Shown piece after piece: positions 22,541 through 35,169 of a stretch of 64,000 nt of DNA (position 1 is the stretch's first letter; each line of letters starts with the position of its first letter). Source of the DNA: Zygaena filipendulae (taxonomy: Eukaryota > Arthropoda > Insecta > Lepidoptera > Zygaenidae); assembly GCA_907165275.2 (NCBI GenBank), contig OU015664.1, forward strand, positions 11,556,001 to 11,620,000. Reading direction: 5' to 3'. A program made the translations under genes and the position numbers. Under the pieces are notes generated by a model. The model ran no database searches and was not told the DNA's origin. It saw nothing but the letters and a program-made list of their open reading frames with translations.

Positions 22541-23090
22541 AATGGCTCGGTCGTTCGCAGGATTAACCAAAAGTGAAATTTACGATTTATTGAGTATTTA
22601 GTAATAGCGAAGATGAAGCGAATAGTGTGGCCGAGTGGAGTGCGACGTTTTCAACTCGTCCAAGTGAAACTCGTTACACCATAAGGACTGTTGTTTTTAG
22701 TCTCAGGGAATGGGTAACATTCGCTACACCTCGTCACACAACAGGTAGAGGTCAATCTGGGCTCCCTGTTAATGTTCAAGATGCAGTCCTTGAATACCTA
22801 CTTTCGTGCGCAGCCGCGCGCGAATACCTACCTGGGATGCTGGGCGAAGCTTTGGCATTGACCATTTAACATCGGAGTTTGGTGATCGTTGGATAGGAAG
22901 AGGTGGACCCATACCGTGGCCACCACGTTCACCCGATCTAACTCAATTGGACTTTTATTTGTGGGGTGACGTAAAGTGGTACGCATGACGAATACGCCGA
23001 CACATTAAAACAAGAGATACTGAACGCTTTAGAAGTGATTACGAAGAATGAAACTGTTTTATCGTGATTATAAGACAATTTGCGATGTCG
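22541..23090 (+). pseudogene. Decayed Tc1/mariner-like transposase
   Basis: Fragments in different frames: MARSFAGLTKSEIYDLLS from 22541, then GDRWIGRGGPIPWPPRSPDL continuing TQLDFYLWGDV near 22884-22970, the block around the second catalytic Asp of DDE transposases of this superfamily (compare SPDLAPSD in mariners). Stops and frameshifts separate the pieces, and the first catalytic Asp and the last catalytic residue were not found. A dead copy; the exact family is unsure. Confidence 0.65.
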
Positions 23091-23921
23091 TGCTTCTGTG
23101 TGCATCGCGCAACGCGGTAGACACTGAACAGATAAACCGTTAACGTAAAATCAGTGTAAATAAAAAAAACTTTTAGAAGACTTCGTGTTATGTGTAATCA
23201 ATAATTTGTAAATCACGTTTAATGATTGTAAATAAGTTCGTTCACCTTTTTAAATACGCCAAAGGTACTTAATAACAGCGCCATAGAACTTTAATGGATA
23301 TTATTAATGGATAAAAATGTCATTTCTAATTTAATAATTTCTAAATTATTCAGTTCCTTTGCCGGTCCTAAGCCCAGTAAAGTATGGAGGGAAAGAGAGT
23401 CTAAAATGTGTTGTTTACTTACCGTGATCTAAATAGGTAAAACGTTTGTGCAAAAGTAGGTACCTACCTAAGTAGGTACCGGCGACGACGCGACGCGCGA
23501 TGTAGCTGCTCGTAGCGCGTAGATGTCGTAGCTCTAGTCTACGCGCTAAGGCTTTACCAATTACCATTTAATGTAAACATTTTTAGATATCTTGTGCAGA
23601 GATTTTCTTTTAAATAATGTTCCGAATTATAAAAAATATTTTTTTTTTATATTTTTTTTAGAACCCATATTAGTTATATTACTACCTCCGTTACGCGCGT
23701 TGCTGACCAAAACAACACATTGTATAGCGGATTGAGAACTTTATTTGGCTTTTTCTGAACGGAAATAAACTTTTGAGTTTGCTGACGCAAATATGACGCG
23801 CTCTCGACTAATTTTTATAGGTTTATTCACTTGTATACGTAATCGCACTTTGACAATCCGATTTCATTTCATTTCTTATATTTGTAAAGGGATCTTATTA
23901 GGATTATAAAATGGGTAATAA

Positions 23922-24080
23922 CTAGCTGTTCTCCGCGGTTTTCCCTGCGGTAACTTTGGAGTTTCCGCAAGAATACCAGGATAAACTATACATATAGATA
24001 TAAACCTTCCTCTGGAATCATTCTTTGAGTTTATGGCGAACAGACAGACATACAGACTCGGCGGAGGACTTTGTTCTATA
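23922..24080 (-). mobile_element. Helitron-like element, partial
   Basis: CTAGCTGTTCTCCGCGGTTT and GGAGTTTCCGCAAGAATACC on the plus strand, body with GAACAGACAGACATACAGAC. Same subfamily as 52561-52760 and 63231-63440. Confidence 0.65.
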
Positions 24081-24965
24081 ACATGTTAAAGGCCATCAAA
24101 GCACGACGAATTAGTCCCAACGACAAAGCAAGAACATCGTTAAATCAAGTTTGAAGTAAACTATATTAGCTAGTTAATACTGAACAGTGCTTAAACTAAT
24201 ATTACAAAGAGCTAAAGTTTGTCAGTTTGTATGTAGTGGATAATCTCTAGGTGTAATGAAACTATTCTAAAAAAATATTGCATTGATAGTACCTAAGCTA
24301 TAGAGACAAAAGTATTGATATATTTATTTGATTCTTTATTGCACATAAAATAACATTTTTACAGTTGTTTAGTGACTTAATACTATTCATCCCAAAAAAA
24401 CAGTTCCCGGGGGAAATCCAAAATGGCGCGGATGAAATCGCGAAGGGAACAGCTTGTAACTATATTTTTAAAAGCATAAAGTTAACTCACTATAATAAAC
24501 TACAGTGATAGGTTTAATTACAACTCCATTCACAACTGAAGCACAAAACCAATCTACAATTGCGTGGAACGGCGTGCACATGCACGCACACTAGCCTACG
24601 TAATACCTATACCTATACGACGTTTTAACCTGAGTTGAAATGGCCTCACTCTGTTTTCCTTACTTCATCTATGCTTATAAATTAGCTAATTAACGTTCTA
24701 GAAACTGACAATTAATGACAAGTTGCAACTCACCATAGTGCTCCGCCCATAGAGCCTGCCGTCGACTAGGGCTCGCCGCGTGTATCGCTAGTATTTATAA
24801 TAATAACTAAAGTGAACAGTCTCGATTGTGATCATCAGGACGTGTCCGCCATTGTTTTGGTTCTACATTTCTTTGCGTAGTGGGAAAACTAGAAGTGGCA
24901 CACTACTAATCGAGGTTTGGGTTCGCATGTCGTCATTTGTAACCTCTGCAGTTTTTTTAATAACA

Positions 24966-25383
24966 CTAGCTTTCACCCACGTTAATTTCGGAATACCCGC
25001 GGGAATTCCGGGACCGAAAGTACCCTATGTCCTTCTCTGTACCTACCCCTGACACCGTGTATTTAAAATTTCATAATTGGACATAGATAAGCAATAGTGT
25101 GTTAACCCACACTGAAGAAATTTTGAGTAAATCGTGTTTTAAAAGTAGGAGCGCCATTTTGTTGCAACATTTTTTATGTTCAATATTTAGTTACATATTT
25201 AATCAATGTAATAAGGTAAACACATAATTAAAAAAACGTTCCCTAACTCTCAATAAATCGTTCTGAATCAATAACTTAATCTTGTGGGTTAACATGTTAT
25301 TGCTTATCTGCGTCCAATTTTCAGTTGAGCCGTTAAGGTGTGAAAGCATAAAACAAACAAACTCACATTCGTAATAGTAAGGA
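24966..25383 (-). mobile_element. Helitron-like element split by a MITE
   Basis: The left part (24966-25076) runs from CTAGCTTTCACCC through CCCGCGGGAATTCCGGG to AAAATTTCAT; the right part (25318-25383) resumes with GTTGAGCCGTTAAGGTGTGA and ends at AGTAAGGA. The interruption is exactly MITE B. Confidence 0.85.
25077..25317. mobile_element. MITE family B, copy 3, nested
   Basis: TTGGACATAGATAAGCAATA at the left and TATTGCTTATCTGCGTCCAA pattern at the right, inserted in the Helitron-like element above. Its interior matches the copy at 20384-20570. Confidence 0.9.
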
Positions 25384-26180
25384 CGCTATGCGTTTGAGCA
25401 TTCTTATATAAAACCAATTTATTTGCTGTGCTTGTGACTTGACGGCAGACTGAGGTGTGTCTCTGTGTCAAACTAAACTTTCATAATGTCGAAGCGAAAA
25501 CACAAAAAAAAGAAATAAAAACTCGGCGTTTCAAAACGCGAACATAAGTTTTATGCAATTTTATCGCTTTGTTTATTTCTCGTTACACCATCCAGAAGTG
25601 ATTACCGTGTGCTCCAAGTGTTACTGCGCCGGTGAAAATGACAATTTTCTGCACTTTACACGCGCGGCCATTTCCATTCACTGTCGCGCAGGCGTCGGCT
25701 GTAAACCAACCGTTAACCAAAGAGTATAGTAATTATACCAAACGTTACACTCATCAACTACCACGAAAGCTTAGAACATTTTAAAAGAGTAATTTAATGG
25801 TGTAGATCGCAGCGAGTGGACGCCTGTCGCGTTACTTTTTCGACATTTCAGTCACCTTTCAGCAGCCATTTTGTCAGTTGTGTTGCCAGCCAACTTTTGA
25901 GACAGAATTGTGAAATAATATGTTACAGAAAAATTGTCATTGGAGTTTCTCCATAAGTACTTTTAAATGCGATAAATCGCGATAGATGGCACCATTGAAG
26001 AAGATACGAGATTTTTAGAGAGAGATTACGTAGATTTTTATTTTATATATTTTATTGTTATGAGTATGACATAGTCTCTATAGTGAGTTTAGTGACTTGG
26101 GTCACTGCACTGATTTAGCTTACATGCGATTCGGATATCAAAAATTTAAATGGTACGGAGATGGAAACCTTAGGAAAAGG

Positions 26181-27645
26181 CTAGTCATTTATAACGTTAT
26201 CAGTTTCATCGGAAGAACCGCCATCACTGTTTTCCTCTGTGCCACTGCTGGACCGGAAATGACCACCAGCGGGTATGCTCAGCCGTATCCTGCGCGCGAT
26301 GTCGTGCACATATCTGATTTTCCGTCTGATGTCTCTTATTTCCCTGTCGGAGTTTTCCACCATGTACGTAGTGAAAATCACCAGCCCTGAAATCAGAACG
26401 CAATGCAACTGTTTTTGTGTAGGGAATAGTGAGATGCTGAGGTCTATGTCGGTTTGGAATCGTAGAACTATTTATTATACGTAGCTACGGCCTACGAGGT
26501 GGAAAAATAGGTCATCAAACAGAATGAATAGGATTTTATGAAAGTGTCCGAGTTTCTCGAGAGTAATATCTTCCTTCATAAAACGAATAAAAAGCGCTTG
26601 CAACTCCATAACTAGTGCTAGAAGAGAAACACTACAAGTTACAAAGCTCTTACCGTTTTTCTTTTTCTGGTTCAAAAGCTTTGGACTCTCAAATTCGACC
26701 TTGACAAGTCTTATCGCACTCAAAGAAGCTTCACTTAAAAAAAAGAATGTTTTTAAACATTAACCTGTGCAAGCATGTGTTACATTTCAGAGAATCATGT
26801 TATCGCCTTAGTCTAGCCTAAAAACAATGTAGTCGACTTAGTTCTTATTGGCTTAAATATTTTAGAAAACAGTAATAGATATTTGCACAGTTGGTAAAAT
26901 ATACTTACACGACCAAGTAAAAAAAAATATGCCTGCCATCCAATCTGACCAGGTGATGGGTTTTTCGAGGTATACCATGAGGAAACTAGCAAGACTCATG
27001 ATGATCAGGTACACCCCAAGTGCCCTGGTGACTTGCATCCCTAGACACTCCCCTCGCCACTGCAATAAAAGGTGATGTGCAATGAAAACACGAAGAACTG
27101 TTCTAAAGCACATCTTCAAAACAAAAAAGGAGTGTTTGATAACTCTGCATTTCGATTATTATCGATTCTAATATAGATTCGCACCAAAATCTTTTTTTAG
27201 CCTTAGTGTAATCGCAAATGTATTTTTTTATTAACAAATATGTATATAATACTAGCTGTTCCCTGCGGTTTCACCCGTGTTAATTTCGAGGTTCTCATGG
27301 GAATTCCGGGATAAAAGTGTCCATCTCTGTATCCCTGAAAACGTGTGCAAAATTTCATGATGAGCCGTTAAGGTGAAAGCGTAGCAAACAAACTCACATT
27401 TGCATTTATAATAGTAAGAATCAAATAAATTTATACTCATTAATGCTACTAGTAGACATTATCACAGATTTATATTTTAAATAAAATTTCACCTCAACGA
27501 GGAACGATATCCTGGTGATGCTGCCCGCAGTCACCAGCACCAGTAGACCAGCCGCAAAACAGTAGTAGCCAAATCTCGCCCAAGACAGCTCCGGATTGGA
27601 GAAGCCCCTCACCAGAAACGTCGTTATCGCCAACAGGTTCAGAAC
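26181..27645 (-). CDS. Four-TM protein, LAPTM/DUF7027-like (copy C; first exon not found)
   Basis: Three exons on the minus strand: 27493-27645, 26909-27059 and 26181-26386, joined in phases 0 and 1, give 169 residues with stop at 26181-26183. Hydrophobic segments are VLNLLAITTFLV (second half of TM1), FGYYCFAAGLLVLVTAG, ALGVYLIIMSLASFLMVYL and WMAGIFFFTWSWLVIFTTYM. The tail is charged and ends in a Ser/Glu/Asp-rich stretch (GTEENSDGGSSDETDN). Exon layout and phases match the two plus-strand paralogues at 29739 and 35170, whose first exon carries a CCxC...TG motif; no such exon was found between 27646 and 29738. LAPTM-type proteins work in late endosomes and lysosomes; that role here is inference. 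AATAAA-type signals lie near 26030-26060. Confidence 0.7.
27252..27419 (-). mobile_element. Helitron-like element, complete copy
   Basis: CTAGCTGTTCCCTGCGGTTT to GCATTTATAATAGTAAGA, within an intron of tetraspan gene C. Confidence 0.75.
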
Positions 27646-27660
27646 CTGATGGATATTCAC

Positions 27661-28935
27661 AGGTCAGACCTCTGTGTAGACCCTCATTTATATCGACCCG
27701 GAATCCATAGGTTGGCAAATTCTTTATGCAATAAGAGAAAATAATAATAAATGTCAAAAGTCAAGTAAATTTATTTAAAGTTGGCTTACAATGTGGCTCT
27801 TTTTGAATAAAATTACAATAATCACAAAAAATTGGTGATTTTTTTGGGCACGTGCAGAAATTTTTTATTGGTGCGTTTTTGTGGGTGGTCACAGTGATGG
27901 CCCATCGGCTCAAGCTGATTTTGGCTCGATAGTTGTGCGTGAGGATACCCAAAAGGCAAACTTCCACTGCCCCCTTAGCCAGCAAGTGTTAACCCACAAC
28001 TATGGCGCAAAATTACTGTGAAATAATATAATTCCAGATAAAAAGGGATAGTGGTACCGATTTTTTGACTTTCAGTATTTTTAGAGTTTGGAACGAAGTT
28101 CGTTATTATTTTATTTTTCTTTTGTTCAAATTTTTTTAAAGTTTTAAATGCCAAATAAAGATTCTTTCTTTCGGATACAAATTCTAATTTGCTAAGTCAG
28201 TAGGTACTTGCCAAGTTTAATTCAATAATAAAATGCACTGATCGCATTGCGTGAACTCGTCTGCCGGAGACCTCCATTTTGAACGATTGATTTAAACGGA
28301 CACTCTATCAACTCTTAAAATTAATTATTACACTAAACTAGGAGTATCTAGAGGTAATCACTCATAAGGAACTCATAACACTACTGACTGTACTATTGTG
28401 TACGATGTTGAATCTATTAACTGTTTATACAATTAGATATTTACGAGAATATAATGGCCCATTAAACTTTAAAATGTAGGTGCCTAACGTATAAGGTACT
28501 TTAAAAAAAAATTTAGACAGATTGATAGATATATTACCGTTAGAAAATTCAAAATTCAAAAGCTATTTATTACTTAGGATTGTTTACAATCACTTGTAAT
28601 CGTCAGCATGTAGAGGCAGTTTGTAGAGGCATCAAAACTTCTTTCTGAGATTGATCTTGAATCTACAATATATCTTTATGTCAATACCAAAATAAGCATA
28701 ATTGCGTACATAGATTTTGACTAGATATGTTTGACATCTTAATTTTAATTAAGAACCTTGTAATGGTGTATTTACTTATTTAAATACAGCAACTACCAAA
28801 AACACATAACAAATTGTAGTTACATTATGTATATAAACCAATTTGAGTTGCCATGAACAAGATGAAATATACAAAAATATTGATAGCACCTGAGTACACT
28901 GATTAGTGCTCGATTTATGATCAGAGATTTAAAAA
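27661..28935. other. Intergenic between divergent genes, no exon recognised
   Basis: Should contain the missing first exon and promoter of the minus-strand tetraspan gene, but no CCxC...TG-type exon is visible. A minus-strand 74-codon frame at 27761-27985 is Cys-rich (FCTCPKKSPIFCDYC) but matches nothing I know. Confidence 0.45.
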
Positions 28936-29340
28936 AGCCGACCAAGTGCGAGTTGTACTCGCGCACCGGAGGTTTCGGACACATTTGTAGCTATGTAGGT
29001 ACATAAATAGTTGTTAGTACATAAATGCTTCTTACCAAATTTCATGATTCTAGATCAACGGTAAGTAGGTATATAATGGCCGTACTTTATCTCCCCTTGT
29101 GCGAGCCAAAACATGCGGCAAAAAACGGCTGATTGGCGCCAATAGAATGTCTTTGATTGGCGCATATCTTTTGATTGCGTTGATTTAGAAGTGATTTTTT
29201 CTCAGTTCCGAAAGATTGCAGACCTGAGTATTTCATATTAATTTTAACTTGATAATTCTACGTGCTTCTGAGAATAAGGGTCTTGACAAAAAGACGGACA
29301 GACGGACAGATGGGGAACCTTTTTCCGGAAACCTAAAAAA
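28936..29340 (+). repeat. Dispersed repeat of LINE/SINE type
   Basis: Contains AAGCCGACCAAGTGCGAGTT and ACTCGCGCACCGGAGG at the left, ACGGACAGACGGACAGATGG at the right. The GCCAAGTGCGAGT(C/T)G-type block is a familiar insect repeat. Family assignment is loose. Confidence 0.5.
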
Positions 29341-29738
29341 TAATGTATTAGATTAGGGATGGTTTTGACCTGTGGTTTTGACCAATGACTTCGCTAGATG
29401 ATATAGGTACATCACGGCACACATATACCTATTTACTCGATCTCCCGCGGTCGTGTTGGTAGATAGTGTTCGGATATGAAACAGTAGAATCGAGTCTTTT
29501 ATCTTGTAATAATAATCATGGTCGTAAGCGATATCGCCATTAGCAATTTGATAACGCGTCCTCAACTAGGCAGGTACCGAGTTGCGTTCATTGCGAAAGC
29601 GTCATTGCTACAAATTTAGATGTATTGTTTACTTTTTGTGACTAATAGGTAATACAAGTCGCGGTTACAATATGCTTAGAACAGATCTGTAATGATCGGA
29701 AAGTGATTCTGTGTGTTGCTGGTGTGAATAGTGTCAGG

Positions 29739-31957
29739 ATGGGTGTGCCAATGGTGCAGAATTGTTGCTATTGTGTCAGCTTGCAGACTGGCACACTGAT
29801 TATAGGATGCCTGTACACGGTATGTGTTGTTTTTGCTATAAAACACGTCTCTCAGTGCGTGAAAGGGAATGTTATTTTGATAACACTGTATGTAAATATA
29901 AGCAGTTATGTGCACTTGTCTGATGAAGTTATGCATTTAAAAGCAAAGTTTCTTAATGTGGAAAGTAATTTACTCAAGTTATCTATAAACCATGGACCAA
30001 TTAAACTTATTATAGTTTAATTGGTCCATGTCTAAACTTACCTTTAATTCAAATTAAGTTCAATAAAATTAGTGTTCAATACCTCACAATATCTACAAAA
30101 TGCATTTATTTAAAAAGACATTTTCAATCTTTATAGTATTAGGTAGGTACATATTATTTTTTAATTAATGTCTCTTTATCAGTTATTTGATTTACCTTGT
30201 AGATAAGGCTGTTTACTGATGCTATACGTTAGGTAGATTTTTTTTCTTTGTAAAGCGATTTCTTTTTCGTTCAATATTATTTCTGTACCCCACCTGGTAG
30301 CCTAGAAGAAATCGCCTTCAAGTGATAAGGCCCTTGGGGCTATTTAAAACTTTATATTTTTTAATAGTTTTTAGTTATTTCTACTGATTGTGGTGCTCAA
30401 TAAAGCGTTTTTCATTATTTTATTATTTAATAATGATTTGACAAAACCGAAAGAGAAAAAACCCAATTTTCACAGTTGTCTCGCTAATAACATAAACAAC
30501 GTAGTGGTTATATACCTAGATACTTTTTGCCATAAACTTTACTATAAGCTTGATCTTATTCTTGAAAAGATATCTAATTTTGAAAGAAAGTTTGGGTGTG
30601 ACACCAACATTTGCATCTGAGTCAACAGTTAGTTAAGCGAATATCGTGCTTTCAGGTGTGGTCCCTGCTGGAGCTGACGGCGTACAGTCTGATCGTGACC
30701 CTGCACCCTCTGGGCGGGGAGGGGGTGGTCTCCACGCACAAGTTCGCGCTGTACACCACCGCGGCCGTCGTCAGCGGCATACACCTGCTGAGCTCCCTGC
30801 TGCTAGTACTGGCCGCTGTTAAGGCAATTACGATACTTACTTCAGTTTTATCGCTTTTGGAAGTTGATTGCTCTTTAAATTAGGAAGGCGTTTTTAAATT
30901 ATCACACTTCAAAATGCCAGCTTTCGTTTACGATTGACAATTAATCAGGAAACACATACAAAATATGTTTCTTAGTTTCAATATCGGGGTCAACGCCCGC
31001 GATATGATTATTACAGATTAATCGTTAAAATTTCCTATAAGTTTTATCGACGCATAAGAGCGTGTTCTTTACTTAAAGCGAAGGTATACTAGGTACTTTA
31101 TAGGTAAATCATTAAAATTTTCCCAACCTTGAAGCTCTCTGGAATACTTAGGTAAAGCACGCCTTTTGAAAGACGACCGGATAGTTCACGAGGCCTCTCT
31201 TTGTCTTTGCGCAGTGCATGCCATCTGTCGCTGCAGTTATCGCCTACCAGATCGAAGGAGTTGACTCGTTACTCAGCCTCTCTCGTTCAGCGTTCTAACC
31301 TAACCTTACTTAACCTATCTTACTTGCAGAAGCTCGCGTCCCTAACACTGCCCTGGACTATAGTGACGGGGATCCTAACCGCGTTCGTCTTCCTGATCTG
31401 TCTGACGGCCATCAGCGTCATCCTGCAGGACACCGGCGAGCTGCTGGAGGTGGAATCCGTTATGGTGTTCATTCACTTCTTGAGGACTTGTGAGTTTTAT
31501 TCAGAGCAGTAAATTTACTTCAACATGCTATGAGTGGTTCCGTCAAATAATATTTTGGCTGGACTTTCACTGGCAGATAACTGATGTTATGGAGTTACTA
31601 ACTTAGGGAACTTTTGTCAGAGTTTACGCTGAACTCCTGCGGGTTTCACCCACCAAGCACAGCTAGTATACAATAGTTTAGTTGGTAGTTCTTTTCTTCA
31701 TTCACTTCGTGAAGGGAATGATTTGTATTTCTATGAAGAAATAATCAAATAAACTGAACTGTATCGGCTATAAATGATATCGTCGGTTATCATTCGCAGG
31801 TATATCGGTGTACTGCATAGTGATAGTCCACAGCAGACACAAGCAGATGATGTCGGATGAGGACAAGGAACGGATGCAGCACTCGGGGCGGGTGTACCGG
31901 CGGGTCGAACTCGACGCTGCTGTTCCGACGACCGCCGAGATGCGCCTCGTGAAGTGA
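29739..31957 (+). CDS. Four-TM protein, LAPTM/DUF7027-like (copy A), complete
   Basis: Four exons: 29739-29819, 30656-30817, 31330-31489, 31800-31957; junction phases 0, 0, 1; 186 aa. Start MGVPMVQNCCYCVSLQTGTL has the CCxC...RTG/QTG signature of LAPTM-like N-termini. TM segments fall at about residues 17-41, 57-81, 88-113 and 121-145. The loop between TM1 and TM2 is PLGGEGVVSTHK. The C-terminal tail (146-186) is polar and holds RVYRRVEL, which could be a tyrosine-type sorting signal (inference). All splice sites are GT-AG. An AATAAA follows the stop by 25 bases. Divergent from copy C and upstream of copy B. Confidence 0.85.
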
Positions 31958-31981
31958 AGCTACGGCAAAAGCCAGTGATCA

Positions 31982-31987
31982 AATAAA
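31982..31987 (+). terminator. Polyadenylation signal AATAAA
   Basis: Lies 25 bases after the stop codon of tetraspan gene A, which would give a very short 3' UTR. Confidence 0.6.
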
Positions 31988-31989
31988 CT

Positions 31990-34900
31990 TTAAAACCAAA
32001 GACTACTGAAGTACGGTAAACAAGGAGATAATGACTTTAGTCTGTTGATGAGCAGACTGTTTTGTTGATGAGGCTCAATCTGGACAAGTTTAATCGTATA
32101 TTGTGATTAAGACTATTCTGTAATAAGTACTTGAATAGGTAGATACTTGAATACCTAAGTAATTAATTTTTATAATCTAAAATTCTGAAATTATAAACAT
32201 GAATTAATCTAGACTAAGTATAAAATGTTAATATAGGTAAGTACCTACATAAAGATCTAAAACAGTTTAAAAGATTGAATTGGGTTTTTACCCATCTACG
32301 AATCATTGTTTTTTTGTTTGACGGTTAGGTATACATTAGTTGTTATAATAAATGCAGATTTTTATTTATTATTGTTATTAAATCCAAAATTATTTGGTGA
32401 ATATTTTGTTTCATTTCAACCGTTTGTACGTAAGTATATTTTTGCGCTATTTTCATTTATTAATGTATAAGTAGGAAGTTGGAGCAGATAAATATTATTT
32501 TTAGAATTTATAGATGCTTGCATAATTTACATAAGTAAGGCAAAGATGCGTTACCTACTTTGCGGTACTCATCAGTCAACACTAGAAAAATGCACACATG
32601 AAAAAAATATTAAATACTTGGTGGAACGAAACGTTTCTGCTGTCAAATAACGTGACGTCACCCATTGACGTCTCTCTTTCCTTGGTTTAGTTGTTTTTCT
32701 CTTTCTAACAAACCGCGTTAAGTATCTTTCCTCTCATTTTATCTTGGTAAATAAAATTACTTCGGGAGACGGCGACCGAAATATACTATAAATTGAATTA
32801 GAATTGTTAAAACTAATGGTTTGATATTTATATTCATTACTATAAAAATATAATCCTCAAATTGTAAAACCACTTGTTGTTTTGGTTGTTGGTTCAAGTC
32901 GCGCGCGGCTGAAAAGTCTGATAACTAGGTCTTTAGGAGGTGTTTTACTTTGTGCTGTTGCGCGAGTACAAATAATTGTGGATCAATAACTTGTAAGTTT
33001 TACACAATACCTACGTCGTCCTACGTAATATCTTATTATTTTTCATGTGCTGGATCTTTGTGAACGACAGCTGCTATCGCAGTGCTTTCGTGAATATTGA
33101 CAATCTGTTTATCTACAGTTAATCAGGTAGTGTAGACGAATCTATGTACAATCTTTAACAGCTTCATGGCGAGGAATTCGGGGTAGTTCCCGGTACCTGC
33201 GACCGAGGTGTGGATTTAAGGGGCCTCTTCCTACCGTATATACCTTCATATTATGCATTTAGTGAAAAGCTGTTAATTTAGAATTACAAACAGAGACTTC
33301 AATTCTATTTATATGTATAGATTAACTTACTAGTGCTTATCAGTGGTTGATCAGCAAGTCTTGAATGGAAGGAGTGCCGAGGGCCATATTGTAATATAAT
33401 CTTAATCCTGTGTATACCTTCACTGTAAAGTTTCTAGGTATGACTAATTACGATCGGTGAATCTGCCATGGTGCCGTAAGAAGACAATGTTTATATGGCT
33501 GTGGTGAAACCGGCTTTAAATGTTGTTATTTTGGCATGACTACTTCTACACTTAAGACCAGTTTCACTTCAGTGCAATGAACTTGACACACTCAGCTTTC
33601 AACACAAACTAATATGAAAGAAACTTGTGAAATATTACTATGCTGTACTTACTGTGCCATATTTATGTTTATTGTATAAAGATATTTTTTGTCTCCTATG
33701 TCTGTACACTGTTAACTCTGTACTAACCAAAGATTGACTTGTAGAGAAGACTACCATAGCTTTAAGTTTGTCTTTTGAATTGTTTATTGTGCAAAACAAG
33801 TTTAAATCAAGAAAATCTTTGATTTGATATCAATTGTTTGTATTTTTCTTAATTTTTATTATAATAATTGGTTAACTCTCCCAATGGAGTACCACTTTGA
33901 CTTCTTATCCATAGTCATTATCAATGATCATTTGCCAATGACTCAAAGTGTCTTCGTCTTAATAGAGATTAATAATGGACATATTCTAAAGGAAAATTAG
34001 GAGTGTTTGTAATATGATTTCTATGTTGACTGTAGAGCAGCTGATTATATTTGTAATAATTTGTGTAACATAATATGTAGAAACTATCCATAGAATAATA
34101 CATAAACCTTTACTTGTTCCGGTAGAAAGATAGTAAATATATCTACATGTATTTAACTTCATCTCTACATACCTCTTTTACATCCCCCCCTTAGATAATA
34201 GTAAAATATGATTATTGATAATTTTGGTTATACTTTTTTATTTTCACAGTATTTTGTTATGGATAGCATTTGTAAGTTTTAGTAGGAAGAAGTAGCAATA
34301 GTTCATGTTTGTGAGTATCATCATCATCATATTAGCCAAAAGACGTCCACTGCTGGACATAGGCCTCCCCCAAGGATCGGTATAATATAAAGTTCTTTAA
34401 ATTGATGATAAAAAGCAAGGTCGTCTAATCCTTACATTTTAGAATTAATTTTAATAAGTAATATCTCTTTTAAAATGAAATATTGATTTTATGATTTATC
34501 TGCGACATATCAACAAAGGTACATAGTTACGCTCATTTCTAGAGCGCGCAGGACGGGCAGTGTCCTTGACAAGTTCATCACTCGGCCACCGAGGGCGCGT
34601 ACTGCGTAGCGGGACTTAGTTGCATACGCCGTACCACAGATAATATAATACTATACTAGTACCCGTACGTATGGACCTTGTTACGAGCGCGAGAGAGAGA
34701 TTCTTGTAACTTATCATTGTGTAACTTCAATAAAACTTCCAATGCGGGTGTCATAAAGTCTAAAAATCCGCGGGGGCGCGCACTATAATCCATCAAGTTT
34801 GGTTATAAAACGATCGATTTTGACCTTATAACTTTTCGATTTTCTTATAACTTTATAATTAAATAAAGCTGCCTTTTGAACGCCAATACGGCGAATATGC

Positions 34901-35169
34901 GGTTAACTAATCTAAATTGTCATCTCATTATATCGAACTTAATAAAAACAAATAGTAATATAATATAACAAATTGCGCCACATCACTAATTGTGAATTAA
35001 CAGAGGCTTAATTAATGTTTGAGTAAAAATAAAAACCGGCCACACTAGTTTCTAGTGTTCATTATTGTAATTTAAGCCTATCGGGACTGTATCAAAAGTC
35101 GATTGCACAGCGCGCACTTTGAGTCGCACTCTCGCGCGGGTGACAGGTTGGATTCTGTCGCGAATCGCG
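31990..35169. other. Intergenic, no gene recognised
   Basis: AT-rich DNA between tetraspan genes A and B. A CRE-like block (GTGACGTCACCCATTGACGT) lies at 32652-32671, a repeat fragment (GACGTCCACTGCTGGACATA...) at 34318-34380, and a GC-richer patch at 34540-34640. The 70 bases before 35170 are GC-rich and likely the gene B 5' UTR. Confidence 0.55.

Noticed and set aside
27761..27985. Cys-rich minus-strand frame as the first exon of tetraspan gene C
   Set aside because: Lacks the CC...TG and TM1 sequence expected, and no donor in the right phase is present.
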